Source: Ypsolopha sequella
Taxonomy: Eukaryota; Arthropoda; Insecta; Lepidoptera; Ypsolophidae
Direction of reading: 5' to 3'
Length of the DNA: 64,000 bases
NCBI GenBank assembly: GCA_934047225.1
Contig: OW204012.1
Location: forward strand, 8,618,001 to 8,682,000
The notes beneath the pieces were generated by a model. It did no database searches, was not told the DNA's origin, and worked only from the letters and a program-made list of their open reading frames with translations. Numbering within the stretch: the first letter of the stretch is position 1; each line of letters begins with the position of its first letter. The position numbers were made by a program, and so were the translations under genes. This document shows, piece after piece, positions 12,301-27,300 of this stretch.

Positions 12301-15300
12301 TGCTGGACTTATGCCTTCCCAGGACTTTGCCACTCCCGGCGGTCATCCTGGAAGAATTGCCTCACACACGCTGGATAGGCGGGTTGGTGAGCGCGGTGCC
12401 GGAACCCGCGCACCAGTGACGCCGCTGCCCGTCACCAGTCTGTTCCATATAAGGCCCGGCTATTAGGGATGGATATACCGCCATCCATCGGTCCCAGGCA
12501 TGGTGGGCCTCCTGGTTTTTTGCCTGTGAGCTGTCCTCTTACTCTCCCCCGAATTACTTCGAGGGGGTCTCCAAGTAAGATGGTGATACCTCCACAGTCG
12601 AGCCCGACATCAGCTCTTCTACCTGTCATATTGCATATTGCCTTTGCTTTATTTACCTTATACTTCTGAATAGTCTCCAAGTAGAGTTTCTCCTCAAACT
12701 TGGGGATGTAGACCATAGTGGCACCATTGATGATACTCCCCAGCGCACCCCAGAGACCCATGGCATGGAACCATGGAGCCATGGTCAGGGTTATGATGCC
12801 TGCATCTTTCATCTCTGGTTTACTGAAAATATACCACATCACTTACCTTAGGAACTTTGGAATCATGTATTTAAGAAGCCCCTTTACGACTGGATTTTCT
12901 TAAGATTCATATGAAAGGTAAAAACTGAGTGTGAAGTCAACAGCTTATTTTCTTCACATTTTTTTTTTCATAAGTATTATCTAGTGACATCTAACTACGT
13001 CTCTATAAAGCCCAAAAATTAGAATTTAATAAAACACCATCATAAATAGGTGTCAGGATATCATGAATATTGCCTCGTTTTTACGCAAAGCTTAGCAAGT
13101 TGTATAATTTTTTACTATACTGGAAATAAAAAAAGAGAGAAATACAGACGTCGTTCATATAAAGAAGACCAAGTTTATACAGTTTTCTATAAATAAACAG
13201 TTACCGTTTCATGGAAAACAGTTTTTACCTGAAACCATTTCGCAAATTCGGCGCTATTTAAAATATTAAATAAATATTAAATTTTAATTGTAATTGATAA
13301 TTTGAAAATATAACCTCTTCATTTAAACTATCTTACCTTAACTTCATCTATCCCAATTTCCATATGGATCGCTTTTAATTAACTATCACTCTTACAGGCC
13401 AGCGCAGGTGATAGTGATCACAACAATAATTTATTAGTGTTAATAGGATAGTAGGTATGATTAAGCTCATATTAGTTAGTTATTTTATTTCTATAGAACA
13501 CTTACTACTATTGTTATATTTTCATATTAAATTCAAATGTATTTTTTAAACCAAATAAATAATTTGTATTATATAAAATAAGTTAAGTTTAAACTAAATA
13601 ATCTACAAAAGAAAAAATTCTATAAGCTAAACCTATCTAAAACAAAAATATAAGGAGACGGCACCTACATTATTAACATATCTTAGTAGCGAAATAAACC
13701 ACTAAATTAAATAAAAAATTTTGTCTAGGTCATCGCTGCCACGGGGCAGGGTACCCAAGACGCTGGCGGCATTACCACGCTGAATAGCGAGGCTTATTCT
13801 TTGTCTGAAGTAGGCCCCAGCCCTTGGGTCACACGAAGTCTCGACCAGGCGCGACGTATTTGTATTTGTATTTGTATTTGAATATTTTGCCATCTTGCAC
13901 TCTTGATGAGAGATAGGTGCGGTGTGGGGGGAAGGAAAATATATATAAAGATGTGTTCAAAGTTTAATTGAGATCAAAGCCATCAGAACCTCACAAACAC
14001 TTAAAGCTGAGCGAGATTTTTTTTTATTATAAAAAGACTTTTTTTTTTTTTATTATTTACATCTATGTTACCTACATGTCGTTTATTTATGCCCGAAGTA
14101 CAGCAATAAAGCCCACCCCCTTTCACGCTGGGACGCAAAAATTGTCAGTGAAAAGTTCCAGTAACCGTCCAAAGTCGGAAACACTCCGCCCCTGGGAAAT
14201 GTAAGTCGTAATGATGTGCATGTTTTTTTTTTACTTACTTCAGAAGGCTGCTGGCAACCAACGCATTAAGGTGAGTCAGGAGCACCCCTTTGGGCAATCC
14301 GGTAGTCCCTGATGAGTAGAGTATTATAGCCGTGTCGATCTGACCTTGGACATCAACTGCCGTGAAATCATCAGCCTTAACATAATTTTTTACCAGATCA
14401 TTGTACAGAAGTTCTGAGGAGGCCTTGTCACCGTAAAGGATTGTGTGTTTGATGAATTTTAAGTTTCTGATTGTGCCTTGTTGGAGCTTATGCGCCAAGG
14501 GAGAGCAGAAGATGAATTTTGGTTTCGAAATGCTGAGGACGTGTTTTGCTTCGTCTGAAAAGAGATAATTTTTTTAATGAAGTAACATGTAAGTCAATGG
14601 CTAATGAAGTTGCGGAAGCCGAAAACTGGCGATGGAACAAGTCCAAACGAACCACATTTCGTAAAAAAAAAATGGAGAAATAAAGAAAAAAAAATCCGTT
14701 GTTTTATATATTTTGGTGGGGTAGCTATGTAACTTTTCTAAGGAACAGATGATTTTTTTCGCGATTCGAGGGTTGGTTCCATAGTAAAAGTTGTTCGTAG
14801 GGACAGTACTATTGCCACGCCACATGAAAAGTTGTAATATAGAACATTTGACATGGGAGGACCAGGCTGAGGATCGAGCTGTGTGGCGGCATACAGTCAG
14901 CACTAACATCTTCGAGTTCGAGACTAAACGAAGAGCTGCTCTTGACGCCAGACGTGATGAACTCCGATGTAGACCACCAGCTGCCATACAATACAACTAC
15001 TACAATGGAAAACTTACATGTAGCCTGTGCAACCGCACTTTCACAAACAAAATAAGCTACATAAGTCACATGAGGGCACATGACCGACGCTCTCCACAGC
15101 CACAACAGTCGCCGTGACCGAATTCGGTCGGATGAATCATCATCATCATCATCATCACTATTGCCAGTTTCCAGCTTCCGCAATAGTTGTAGTTACTACA
15201 CTCTGTACACATAAGATCCTTGGTGAACCGGGGACGCTTCGCCAACCCTGTCTAGGTCGCCTCTTGGGATTCTGGCGTGAGCTGGGCTGGCTAGAATAGC

Positions 15301-18300
15301 CGGCCTCACACTAACAACGAACAAAGGTCCAAATAATAGACTAGGTGCGGGAACCGAGTCCGCCAAAGAAAAAGAAGAAGAAACATCCATCTGTTTCTCA
15401 AGAACAAGGCGTGAAATCACATAACGCCCTCGTAAGCGTTCCATATGTAAGAAATAGAAATAGAAATAGAAATATATTTATTTGCCACAAAATCAAAACA
15501 TAAAAATAAATTTTAATTAATAAATATATACATATTTTGTTAACAAAATGGACCAATCTCAGCATTTGCTGTAAGCTAAAAACATTACAGCGCTGATTTT
15601 CAGATTGACCCAATACAACTAAAGTAACATTCTCACTCTCGTTGCAGGTAGGAATACTCATCCACATAATAAAAAACCAATTACAATAATACAATTATGA
15701 ATTTAGAATAATGGACAATACAGGGGATCAATACCAAATTATATAAAAAAAAAAAACAAATTAGCTACAGAATAACATAAAGCATTATTACACAAACATA
15801 TGAAAAAAAAAATATCAATCATAAAAATAATCAAATTACATTAGAAACATAGTGTTGCATTCACATAAGAATAATTTATAAAGAAATTAATGTCACAGAA
15901 CCACTGAATTTAATTAGGTTTTTTGTAGATCTAATAGTATGCATCTATATTTTCTTTTAAAAGTATAAATTGACTTATTTTTATGCAGGGGAGGAGGCAA
16001 ATCATTCCAAATTTTGGCGGCCGCATATTTGAAGCCACCTTTAAAACCAGTAGTTTTGTTTGGGAATGATATGTGCAGTACAGGCTAGTATATCAGGCAG
16101 AAGGAAAAATAACAGTGGACAAGTATGATGGAAGAATTCACCGGTCTGGGTAGGAACCTCGGTGGCGCAATGTGTAGCGCTTGTCTTGATAACAAGAGGT
16201 CGCAGGTTCGAATCCTAGCCCGGGGAATTTTTTCGAATTCTTGTCTTTGGGTTTGTTTCTGGTTGATCTTTTCTAGTTTGTAATGCATTCTAATAATATT
16301 AAGAAGAAACATAAATATGTTGTAGTAAAATAGACGTCAGTGATAGTTTTAGTTTTAATTTATTTCAGTATATTTAATTTTAGTCTAGGCCCACTTGCAG
16401 CATGTTCTTAACTCGACTTTAACTCGGGTTGAGTCAAAAAATAGAGTCAAAAAAGCTCTCTTGTACCAATCAAAATCTCGGGTTAAACTAAGACAAAGTC
16501 ATCAGAATTTAACCCGACTCTCACCTTGAGTTAAACTCGGGTTAGCGAAGTAATTTTCTAAATACTAGATACTATAGCTCATTGGTTGCAACTAATTACT
16601 TTATGGTAACATTCTAAATAAATAAATGTCTAATGTCAAACAATAAAGGTGGTAGAGCTGATGCCGGGCTCGACTGTGGAGGTACCACCGTCTTACTTGG
16701 AGACCCCCTCGAAGTAATTCGGGGGAGAGTAAGAGGACAGCTCACAGGCAAAAAACTAGGAGGCCCACCATGCCTGGGACCGATGGATGGCGGTATATCC
16801 ATCCCTAATAGCCGGGCCTTATATGGAACAGACTGGTGACGGGCAGCGGCGTCCCAGCCTGCCCAGTGTGTGTGAGTATGGGCAATTCTTCCAGGATGAC
16901 CGCCGGGAGTGGCAAAGTCCTGGAAAAGCTTATGTCCAGCAGTGGACGAACTAGGCTGATGGATGGATGGAACACCCTGCAATCAGCATGTATGTCGTCG
17001 GCATACCATGATCGGCCTGGGCAGATCATATTTCTGTTAAAACTTAAAGCGTCGCGTCGCTCTGCTTCACTTCGCTCGGTTCCCCAAATTTATTAACATG
17101 TAAACCTAACACGCTCCTCCTCGTTCCGCTTCGCTCAGCTCGATCTGCCCAATCCTACGATCTACACACGACATGTACAACAAAGGGGCCGTCCATATAT
17201 TACGTCATCAATTTGTGGCGATTTTCCCTCTACAATGATCCTATCACCATTAGCTAATGACCCAACCCTTTCACAAAACTGATGTTTTTTTCATTATCTG
17301 TACTGCAAAATCAATATTGCTATCTAATCAATAGTATTTTTTCTTTAGGCAAGACTCCCCACTATTGCCATCTATGCTTATGCTATTACCACAAAATAAT
17401 CACTTACAGAAGGTTCACTCGAAATAACTAGCGAAAACAGGCGCACGCACACATAGACGCGTAAGTACGGCGATCTCGGTCGAAGTCGGTCGAATCCAAT
17501 ACGAAATTCTGCCGAGATCATCATACGTACGCGTCTATGCATGTGTGCGTCTGTTTTCGCTCCGCTCGCGTCGTCGTCGAGTCGGCCTTCTGGTCTTTTC
17601 TAGATTGTTTGATGTTCATTTAATTGATACGTTTTATTTTAAATATCAGAACATTATGCATATGAATGGAATAGTGTATTTATCAAAAATTTTATTATTC
17701 GATACAATTTTAAGGGGAATTACGTAATTAGAGTAAATATTCTTTAATGACGCAAGTTTGCGTAAATCGGGACATAGATAATGTTGCCATGGACTTGCCA
17801 CGACTTAATGCCCTTAATATCGCCAAATGGGTACTTTCTAAAGCCTACTCCTCTTTTATGGCCTAACCAAAAATATTGAAAAAATGTATTATGGATTATC
17901 AACTCTAGGACAACATATGCAACATTTTTCTTTTTCGTACCACCAAAACTTCTATATGAAAAATTGTTTCAACTGAATGGTGTTTTTTGGCTTGAATTTC
18001 CTACTGCTCCTAAGCGGCTTAGGTGATTTAATTCATTTATGCTTTGATAAATAGATAAACTTGATATCTATAAATATAACATAGAATTATTCAATCTAAC
18101 AATGACGCCCATGTGAAAAGTATTATTTTCTCCTATTTTGCCCTTTCAAGGACGCAGCGAGCGTCGTAACAGCCACCACGCATTGTGCGCTGATTTGAAC
18201 GTTATTTCAATGTCGTTTTCGTCGATATTCATACAGACAAACATCGAGCTGCTAATTTGGCGACGGTAATCGCCTTAAATACTTGAGTGCTGCTTAGCTG

Positions 18301-21300
18301 ATCATGCGTACTTATCGATTGAGTAGTGGTTGTGTATACCACTTAAATTTGGGAGATGTTTAAATTTAAGAACCCTTCAACTGATTGGTGTATTTGAGAG
18401 ACGTTTCAGTATTCGGCCGTCAGTGTCATAAATCACTGCTCATTCGGTAGGGTTGCACCACGTTGCACGCGTAAGAGGTTTTTTTAGAAGGTATTTATGC
18501 AGCCAAATTAATGCTGGATGCTTGGTAAGTGTTTAGAATCACGGATAGATGTTTTTGTTAATTTCACAAAATAAAATGTTGACCTACCTAGGTGCCATGT
18601 TTGTAGGGAGAGCGCAACAATGCATTTCGATTATTGACATACCTACAGTAGATCAATGGTTTTGATTAAAATAAAAATGACGTAAGCGCCAAACTATATA
18701 TTATTTATTTTTCAATACAAGTGCTCGTAAATGTCCACTTTTTATGCATCAAAACCGAACAGAAAGTCGATTATTTTGCCCTAGGGCTTCTTTATTATTA
18801 TTTTTTTTTATTTATTTACAATGGTTGGCTAACCTGCAGCCTTTCCTGTGTACCATAAATGTTATACTTTTTTTTCCACTGTTTAACGGCTCTGGATACA
18901 GTCTTTTTGAGCCAATCACGATTTAAAGTTCACGAGATTATATTTGTTTTATTTCCTCACACTATGCATTGAAAAACGTAGGATAATACACGGGCGTAAG
19001 AGCAATAAATTACTCGGTTACGTTTAAAACTCGTAATTTATTCCTTTTCGCCCTTGTAGCATAAACTACTATAAATAAAGTATGCCGTTAATGAAAAATC
19101 TGTTTAACTAGGTATTAACATAATACTTATACAGGTGTAAATGCAAAACCCAGAATCCCTTTAGGGTATGAAAGTATACACGATACTGATACGATTACGA
19201 TAAAAAAAAGTATACCTTAAATTTTTACCAAAAATTATATTGTTTTCCTAAGATCCAGCTACGCACTCTTATCAATGCAGTTCATTCACCCCGTAGTGCG
19301 GTAACGACCAATCACATTGAGTAATTATGTTCTATGCTACTGACGCTATCAGAGGACCAGCGAGAGTGTCCACCGGATTAGAGTATTTCAAGTTTAACAA
19401 ATCGTGTTTAATGTGGTACTGCTACATGAAAAAAAATTGCCGCTATTTTTTAAAACACTGTATGATTCATACTAACATACCCTAGAAGGATTCTTGCCTT
19501 TGCTTTTACACCCTGTATATATGTGTATCCTCACTTAGGAGGAAATTACATATTTAAAATGGTACTCTTTGCAGAGTGACGGAAAACAGCGCGAACATTT
19601 GGGGTTCTCTTTGGAATTAAATTCTAGCGAGAAAATTTTATCAAATCACGTTTTTACTTTAACCAGGTCCTAGATTATACAACGTGTAACAGAAACGTGT
19701 AACCATATTTGAAGAGCTTATTCAGTCAATGGTATAGAACAACTTTTACTATGGAGCCAACACTGAAATCTCAAAAATTAAAACTGTCCTTCCGTACATT
19801 TCGGCCGAGCGGCATTGCATTTTTGTATGAAACAGTAAATTTTTTTTTTTCGAGATGCAGGTTTTTTTCCATAGTAAAAGTTGTTCTATACCATTGACTG
19901 AATAGGCTCTTCAAATATGGTTACACCTTTCTGTTACACGTTGTATAGTCAAGAAACACTATGATAATATCAAATCCACAAGTAATTTTTTGGTGAACTT
20001 ATAGGAAACAAGAAACCCCACCAAATATTTTCGTATCGCCTTAACATAATTTAATATAGGAGAATGAGCGTTTTTCTTTGTGTCAAATTTAGTGCTAAAC
20101 AAGATTTGTAGATGGCACTGTCACATACTTTAGCAACAGAATCAAAGACAAAATTTGCACAGATTCCAAGCAAACCAAAAACCACTTTGATATTGATTGC
20201 TACGGAACATATTAATGGTGAGACGGACACCGACATCTGGCGGAAAATCAAGAAAAAAAAAAAAAAACAAAGAGAAAAACGCTCATTACTATTAATTATT
20301 TCATTAAACATAAGTTTTGACAACACTTAAACTAAATAAAATACTAATAAATCTGCGTTATTATTCTATTAAATTTAAGTAAGCCCATTTTATTGTATTT
20401 TCTGTAATATTTAGTTCGATTGGTAATTTTTGCATTACATTGCATAAATAAGCCCACCTCTATTTATATGTGACACAATGGAAACCTTGTGACATGGTAT
20501 AATGGCCATGCCTTGTGAAAATAGGTTCATTAGAAATTTAAATTATGTAAAATGGTAACCACGACAAAATGTACAACTCACGTTATATTTTAGTTGGATT
20601 AGACACGAGCAGGGCTGCCATCCGTCCGGGTTTCCCCGGATTTGTCCGGCCGTCCGGGGGAAGGATTTGGGAGGATTTGGAAAAAGATCTGGGTAAAACC
20701 ATGATAATCATAACCGTGATAATCACAATTAACTGAAGGATAATCAATAAATAAAAACAAATCTAAGCAAAAAATTCATTCGTTCGTAAACCGCATCGAA
20801 ATTGTTCGCAACTCCAGCGCGGCCATATAATATATTTATTGTTTAATGAATAATTAATATTTCAGTAACTTTTTTTGTAAGAGTATTTTTATAGGCGTTT
20901 CCGGGGAAAAACCTTAAATTCACCTAAAGGTCCGGGGTTTTGGAAGTTTTTGTCCTCCGTCAGCAATTTAGATGATGGCAATTGGCAACCCATCATCAAG
21001 TAAAGTCATTTAGAGTCAATGAATTCTAAAGTTCAAATCGGGGTCACGGACTTTAAAATATCCCGGACAGAGTTTCGCTAACAAATATCACATATAGTAA
21101 GCCAATTTCCATAGTAAGTCCACCCACACTCTTACAAACCGCCGCCATTGCTATGCTTCAGTAGTTACTTAGCTGCGACACGGTCCGCCTTTTTTTTCAA
21201 GTTCGTGATCAGGGTTTCGAGATTTTTCTACATTTTCATACACTTACTGTACTTCAATTTAGCGAGACAAGCGGTCCATTCACCCCTCAGTAATTATGAA

Positions 21301-24300
21301 ACTTAATTTTAGAAAACGATACCTCCGACATGTATGACTTCTGTTATAAAATTCAACTACACATGATTATCAAGGTACGAGCACAAAATAGTAGTAGAGC
21401 TGATGCCGGGCTCGACTGTAGAGGTACCACCATCTTACTTGGAGACCCCCTCGAAGTAATTCGGGGGAGAGTAAGAGGACAGCTCACAGGCAAAAAACCA
21501 GGAGGCCCACCATGCCTGGGACCGATGGATGGCGGGATATCCATCCCTAATAGCCGGGCCTTATATGGAACAGACTGGTGACGGGCAGCGTGGTCACTGA
21601 TGCGAGGGTTCCGGTACCGCGCTCACCAACCCGCCTGCCCAGCGAGTGTGAGTATGGGCAATTCTTCCAGGATGACCGCCGGGAGTGGCAAAGTCCTGGA
21701 AAGGCTTATGTCCAGCAGTGGAAGAACTAGTCTGATGAATGGAAAAATGGAATGAGCACAAAATATACTTACTTGGAGACCCCCTCGAAGTAATTCGGGG
21801 GAGAGTAAGAGGACAGCTCACAGGCAAAAAACCAGGAGGCCCACCATGCCTGGGACCGATGGATGGCGGGATATCCATCCCTAATAGCCGGGCCTTATAT
21901 GGAACAGACTGGTGACGGGCAGCGTGGTCACTGATGCGAGGGTTCCGGTACCGCGCTCACCAACCCGCCTGCCCAGCGAGTGTGAGTATGGGCAATTCTT
22001 CCAGGATGACCGCCGGGAGTGGCAAAGTCCTGGAAAGGCTTATGTCCAGCAGTGGAAGAACTAGTCTGATGAATGGAAAAATGGAATGAGCACAAAATAT
22101 ATACTACCAGAAGGCCGAATTGACGACGACGGAGCGAAGACAGATGCACACATGCATAGACGCGTACGTATGATGATCTCGGCAGAATTTCGTATTGGAT
22201 TCGACCGACTTCATCCGAGATCGTCGTACGTACGTGTCTATGTGTTCGTGTGCCTGTTTTCGCTAGATATGTAGAGTAAACCTTCTGTAGCTCGCTATTT
22301 TGTGGTATGAGGGTCAGGTCATGAACAGTCAGAGGTCGGCAGTTTATTTTGTGTCGCGATTCGAAACGGCGGCGACATTTCCTTAGACGCGGTGTCAGCC
22401 GGACGAATGACCCGCTTTGCATCGTCTCGTTAAACGTAGTATAAACTCACCTGTAGTATACAATATATTGACCGGGGTAATCACAGCCCCAGCACATAAG
22501 ACCCCAATCACAGTAGACCAGTATTCTCTTCGATTTTCGGAGCACAACGCGATCGTGTCTCCTTTTCTAACGCCTAGACGAGTGAGCGAGACGGCGAGAT
22601 TTATGGCGTTCTGCGCTATTTCTCCGTAGGTGACGGTTTCGTGGGTCGCTGCGTCGATCTGGAATTCAGAATTGTAAATAACATTAATTTCAGGGCGATT
22701 TCAGGGTTGGCCCCGTAGTAAAAGTTGTTCATATTAATGGTTCTGTAGAACACCCCGTTTAAAGGAAAAAGGTTATCATCTTAACAACCTATATAAGGTG
22801 ACATTGATTTATGCAGCCAAATTCATACTGGAGGCTTGGTAAGTGTTTAGTATCACGAATACATAACACATTTGGCTAATTTCACAATTTAAAGTGTCAA
22901 AACCTCCCATAGTAATTGCTTCGGGGCTGGACTTGCATTTGCAGGAAAAACGAAAAAATAATTAAAGAATTCCACAAAAAGGGTAATTTAATCTTGATAC
23001 TGACCACTAACTGAGTCTTCAGTATGAATTTGACAATATAAAGAACTTCCACCTTGTATATGTACCATATACCTATCCTATAGATAGACGTACAAAAGAA
23101 AGCGGACGGAGTCGCCGCTAAGCAACTACTGAGGTATACCAATGGCGGCAGTTCAAAAGTAAGTGAGTGGACTTTGATCGGTCTCGTGCGTTCAACTCCG
23201 TACAAGCGAAGAAGACTTACTATGGGTGCTTCAGTTATTGGTAAACGAGACTCAGTCCGCCTTTTTTTGTACATCCATGGTATATGTACTAAGTACATTG
23301 TACTTGGTTGCTTCCTGGTTTATTCGTCCAAGGTTGCTTCTTTCCGATCGACCCACCGCCATCGTTCTGACACAAAATAACCACTTACAGAAGGTTTACT
23401 CCACATAACTAGCGAAAACAGGCGCACGCTCACATAGACATGTACGTACGACGATCTCGGTCAAAGTCGGCCGAAGGCTAATACGAAATTCTGCCAAGAT
23501 CATCGTACGTACGCGTCTATGCTTGTGTGCGTCTGTTTTCGCTCCGTCGGCGTCGTTGAGTCGGCCTTCCGCTTCCGGTAGTATCTTTTTTTAAAATATA
23601 TTTTTCTTTATTTTCAAAAATCTTAACCTAGTTACAAAAATGCACAATCAACAAAAACCCGTAGGGTTTATCAGTGATTGCGTAGTTCGGTAGTTATATT
23701 AAATTATAGTAGCAATAAGTAAGCATCTCACAACCATAGCTGGGTGGTGATCGCGGTCGGTCCGCACACACAACACGCTTCCGCCTGCCCGTGTGTGAGG
23801 GCCGTCCGTGATCCACATACATACAAAGAGAGACAAAAATTGAGTGCTCACCTATATGACTTAACGCTAATCTAGGTCGGTATGTTTTGTTTGCATGAGA
23901 TGACAGTTTACAATAAAAAGTTATAACAATAGGTAGCAGTGATAACTCTATTTTTAACCGACTTCAAAAAGGAGGCGGTTCTCAATTCGACTGTATGTTT
24001 TTTTATTTTTTTTTTTTGGGCGTTGTTACTCCATAACTTCGTCAATTCTGAACCGATTTGAACAATTCTTTTTTTGTTTGAAAGAGTGTACTTCCAGGTA
24101 GGTCCCATTTTGGATTTGGTCATGATCTGATGAAGGTCTTCAGAGATAGGCAGTGGAACTCCTCAGAAAATGACAGCATACCTCTCGAAATTGATGTAAT
24201 CGCTTTGTACCTGGGTGCTGATTACAAGGTTTTACTTGAAAATCGACATTCTTCCACCTGATCTTCGATCCTGGCTTCATCACCATATTCACCATAGAAC

Positions 24301-27300
24301 TCCTCAACGGATCAGAGCACATAACTCGAGATTGCGGCAATCACTGCGTTAGGGTGCTAATTCAAGGGTATTACTTGCAGATTATCAGAATACCCACCTG
24401 ACCTTCGATCCTGGCTTCATCACCATAGAACTCCTCAACGGATGACAGCACATAACTTTGGATTGCGGCAATCAGTTTGTGTTAGGGTGCTCATTGCAGG
24501 GCATTGCTTGAAAATTGCCAGTGTACCCAAGCTGACCTTCGATCTTGGCTTCATCACCGTAGAACTCTTCAACGAATGACAGCACATAACTCGAGATTGC
24601 GGTAACCATGTTGTGTTAGGGTGCTGATAGCAGGAAGCTACTCAAACATAGCTACTTATACTCACTTGAACTTCGTTTCATATTAACACTACGTTCGCAA
24701 GAACTACCCATACTTCACAATTTAACCCAGCAACACTAAAAAATGTGAAATAAAATAAACTTTTAACAAAAAAATAGCAACCGACTTCAATAGTAACAGC
24801 AGTCATTCACTAAAAAGTTAATAATAATTCTATAAAGACTGATGGTACCGAAGCAACACTTTTGCTGACTTCTTTCTTCCTGACACAATATGTTATCTAG
24901 AAGTCGGCGTATTTCCTACGATATAGTAACATAAAAACCAATATAAGAACGCCGACTTCTAGATAACATATTGTTTCAGGGAGAAAGAAGTCGGCAAAAG
25001 TGTTGCTTCGGTACCATCAGTCTTTATAGAATTATTATTAACTTTTTAGTGAATGACTGCTGTTACTATTGAAGTCGGTTGCTATTTTTTTGTTATAAGT
25101 TTATTTTATATAGTCAACTAGCTGACCCGGCGAACTTCGTTCCGCCTAACAGTCTAATAATATCGTGTTAACTTTAGTTAAACTTAATTTAGGATTTCAT
25201 TAAGGTAATAACATTAATACAACTTTTTTTTTGCAAATACAGAAATGTTTTATTGCTTGCCATTGCAAAAGAAGAATGGCAGGGATCCATGTAGTTTCAT
25301 AGGCTTAGCGTAGGGTATTGAATATATGCAGAAATAATAGTTCTTGGAATAACTAAGAAAAAAAGGTAATCGCGGTATATTTTTAAAACTTGGGGTTTAG
25401 ATGTTATTTAATGATATCAGAACGCTAGATAAATAAACACTGTACATTAATACGTATAGTGGTTGGTTTCTTTTATATGCGTAGTTTTTTCAACAGATGG
25501 CACCACATGCTGTTTGCATTCGTAAAATTAATTAATTAATTAATTGTTATTCGATAACTTATCCGATATTTTATTACTTATTCTGCTATTCGGAGCGGAG
25601 AAGAATACACCAAAAAAGACATAACTAACATCTATCCAGCCGATCTTGAGTTATAAGTGGTGTAACTAACACCACTTTGTTTTATATATTTAGATGACAC
25701 TCCGCATTAGAATGTCATTGCTTATATTTTATTTATTTATTTGGATCACCAACATCAGGTACATAAATACATTTTAATAACATAACATAAGGTTTTAAGC
25801 TATATGCCCAGATAATTACAGGTGAGCACCACATGCAAAAAAGGATATAGTGAACAATGTTAAATTATTTACAAATACAGAATATTAAATTACAGGAATA
25901 TGACATGATATAACTAAGATTAACTAAAAACTAAGTACTAAGATTAACTAAAAACTAATTATTGAATTGATATAAGTGACCTAGTATTTTAACACCTAGT
26001 GACCTATGACTTGTTTAAAGACGGATTTTTTAAAGTTACAAACACTACCATGAAATAAATCGAGACATGCACTGTGTTTATTAAATAAACAGGCAGGTTA
26101 ATATTTATTTTGACCATGAAGTGAAAGGCAGGCTTGTCAGTCTAAACCACAGAAAACATTATTATGTCTAAACCTGCCCCCCTATTCTGTATCTTTAGTT
26201 GCCAACTGTACTAAGTGCCTATCATCAAAAACATAGATAAAAACTGAAATTTCAAAATTGCCTTTAGTGGGTATTGAACTATTAACGAACTGTGTCGTCA
26301 CTTCAAGTGCGAACATATCCTTGGGAAATCGGAATTCGATGGTATATCTATGTTTTTGATGATAGGCACCCCGTACAGAAGGCAACTAGAGTTACATAAT
26401 AGGCCCGCTGTTCAATGGGGAGTGATGTTGCCCCAAGTTGGATTTAGATGGTGTCGGCCGCAAAATCATGGCTTTACCTCTTGGTACTCTTCTGGGTATG
26501 TTAAATTGCAATTTGAGTAATAATTGAGGACAATCATATTCAAATGTTGTTGCTTATAGTATATATTCACAGTCACCACTACTAGCAAAATGTTTTTTTA
26601 GAAATGACATGGCGTTACTATTATTTTCATATTTTGTGGTTCTGAGCTATGCCCCCTGTGTTCCCAATGGGTGATCAAGTGAATGTTGATAAAATATTTA
26701 CTGGAGAGGAGGGGAATGTTCTCGACCTTTCCTCCTTTTGACTGGTATACTTACAAACGACAAATAGACGTGTAAAGTGTGTCAGCAGAAAGAACTTGTC
26801 CCGATAATATAATTAAAATAAAAAGTACTTATATTTATATATATTTATTTAAACCTAACCAAACCCCTTTTCAACTTCCCCTTTTATTCATAAGTTAGCT
26901 TAACTTAATTTTTTTAAATAGTATTTTTAACTTAGTTAATTTAGGTAATTTCTACACAATATAAGTCTTAATGAACAAGTTATTGTTAAACATAAGGAAG
27001 AGCGGTCTCATCCTAATACAGGTTTTCCTATAAACTTAAATGGATAAGCAGTGGCGGCGTTAGGGTAGGGCGTGGTTGGGCGACCGCCCAGGGCGCCAGA
27101 CATCAAGGGGCGCCAGCGCCCCCTCGTTAGTATGGTTCACGGGATGGCGCGGTAAAATTTTGTTAAATTATGTTAAAATAATTGGTCATGATTGAAGATT
27201 GAAATAATCTTTCCCATATTTTTTTTTTCCTTTTTTGCACATGAATAATTTAGGAAACAGATAGGGGGCGCCGTAGAATTCTCGCCCAGGGCGCCGTTAA

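Noticed and set aside
14791..15117. Stand-alone zinc-finger gene
   Set aside because: The single finger sits at the end of a retroelement-like ORF with a microsatellite tail, and the same layout occurs at 425-664.
15114..15299. ORF with a poly-His run
   Set aside because: Another reading of an (ATC)n LINE tail.
23908..24340. ORFs within family H as host genes
   Set aside because: They recur in all three copies in step with the internal 130-bp repeats, with stops in equivalent places; more likely repeat sequence than a functional protein.
26182..26385. ORFs in the two family I copies (also 36204-36407) as a conserved gene
   Set aside because: They are the same inverted-repeat element in opposite orientation; similarity reflects the MITE.
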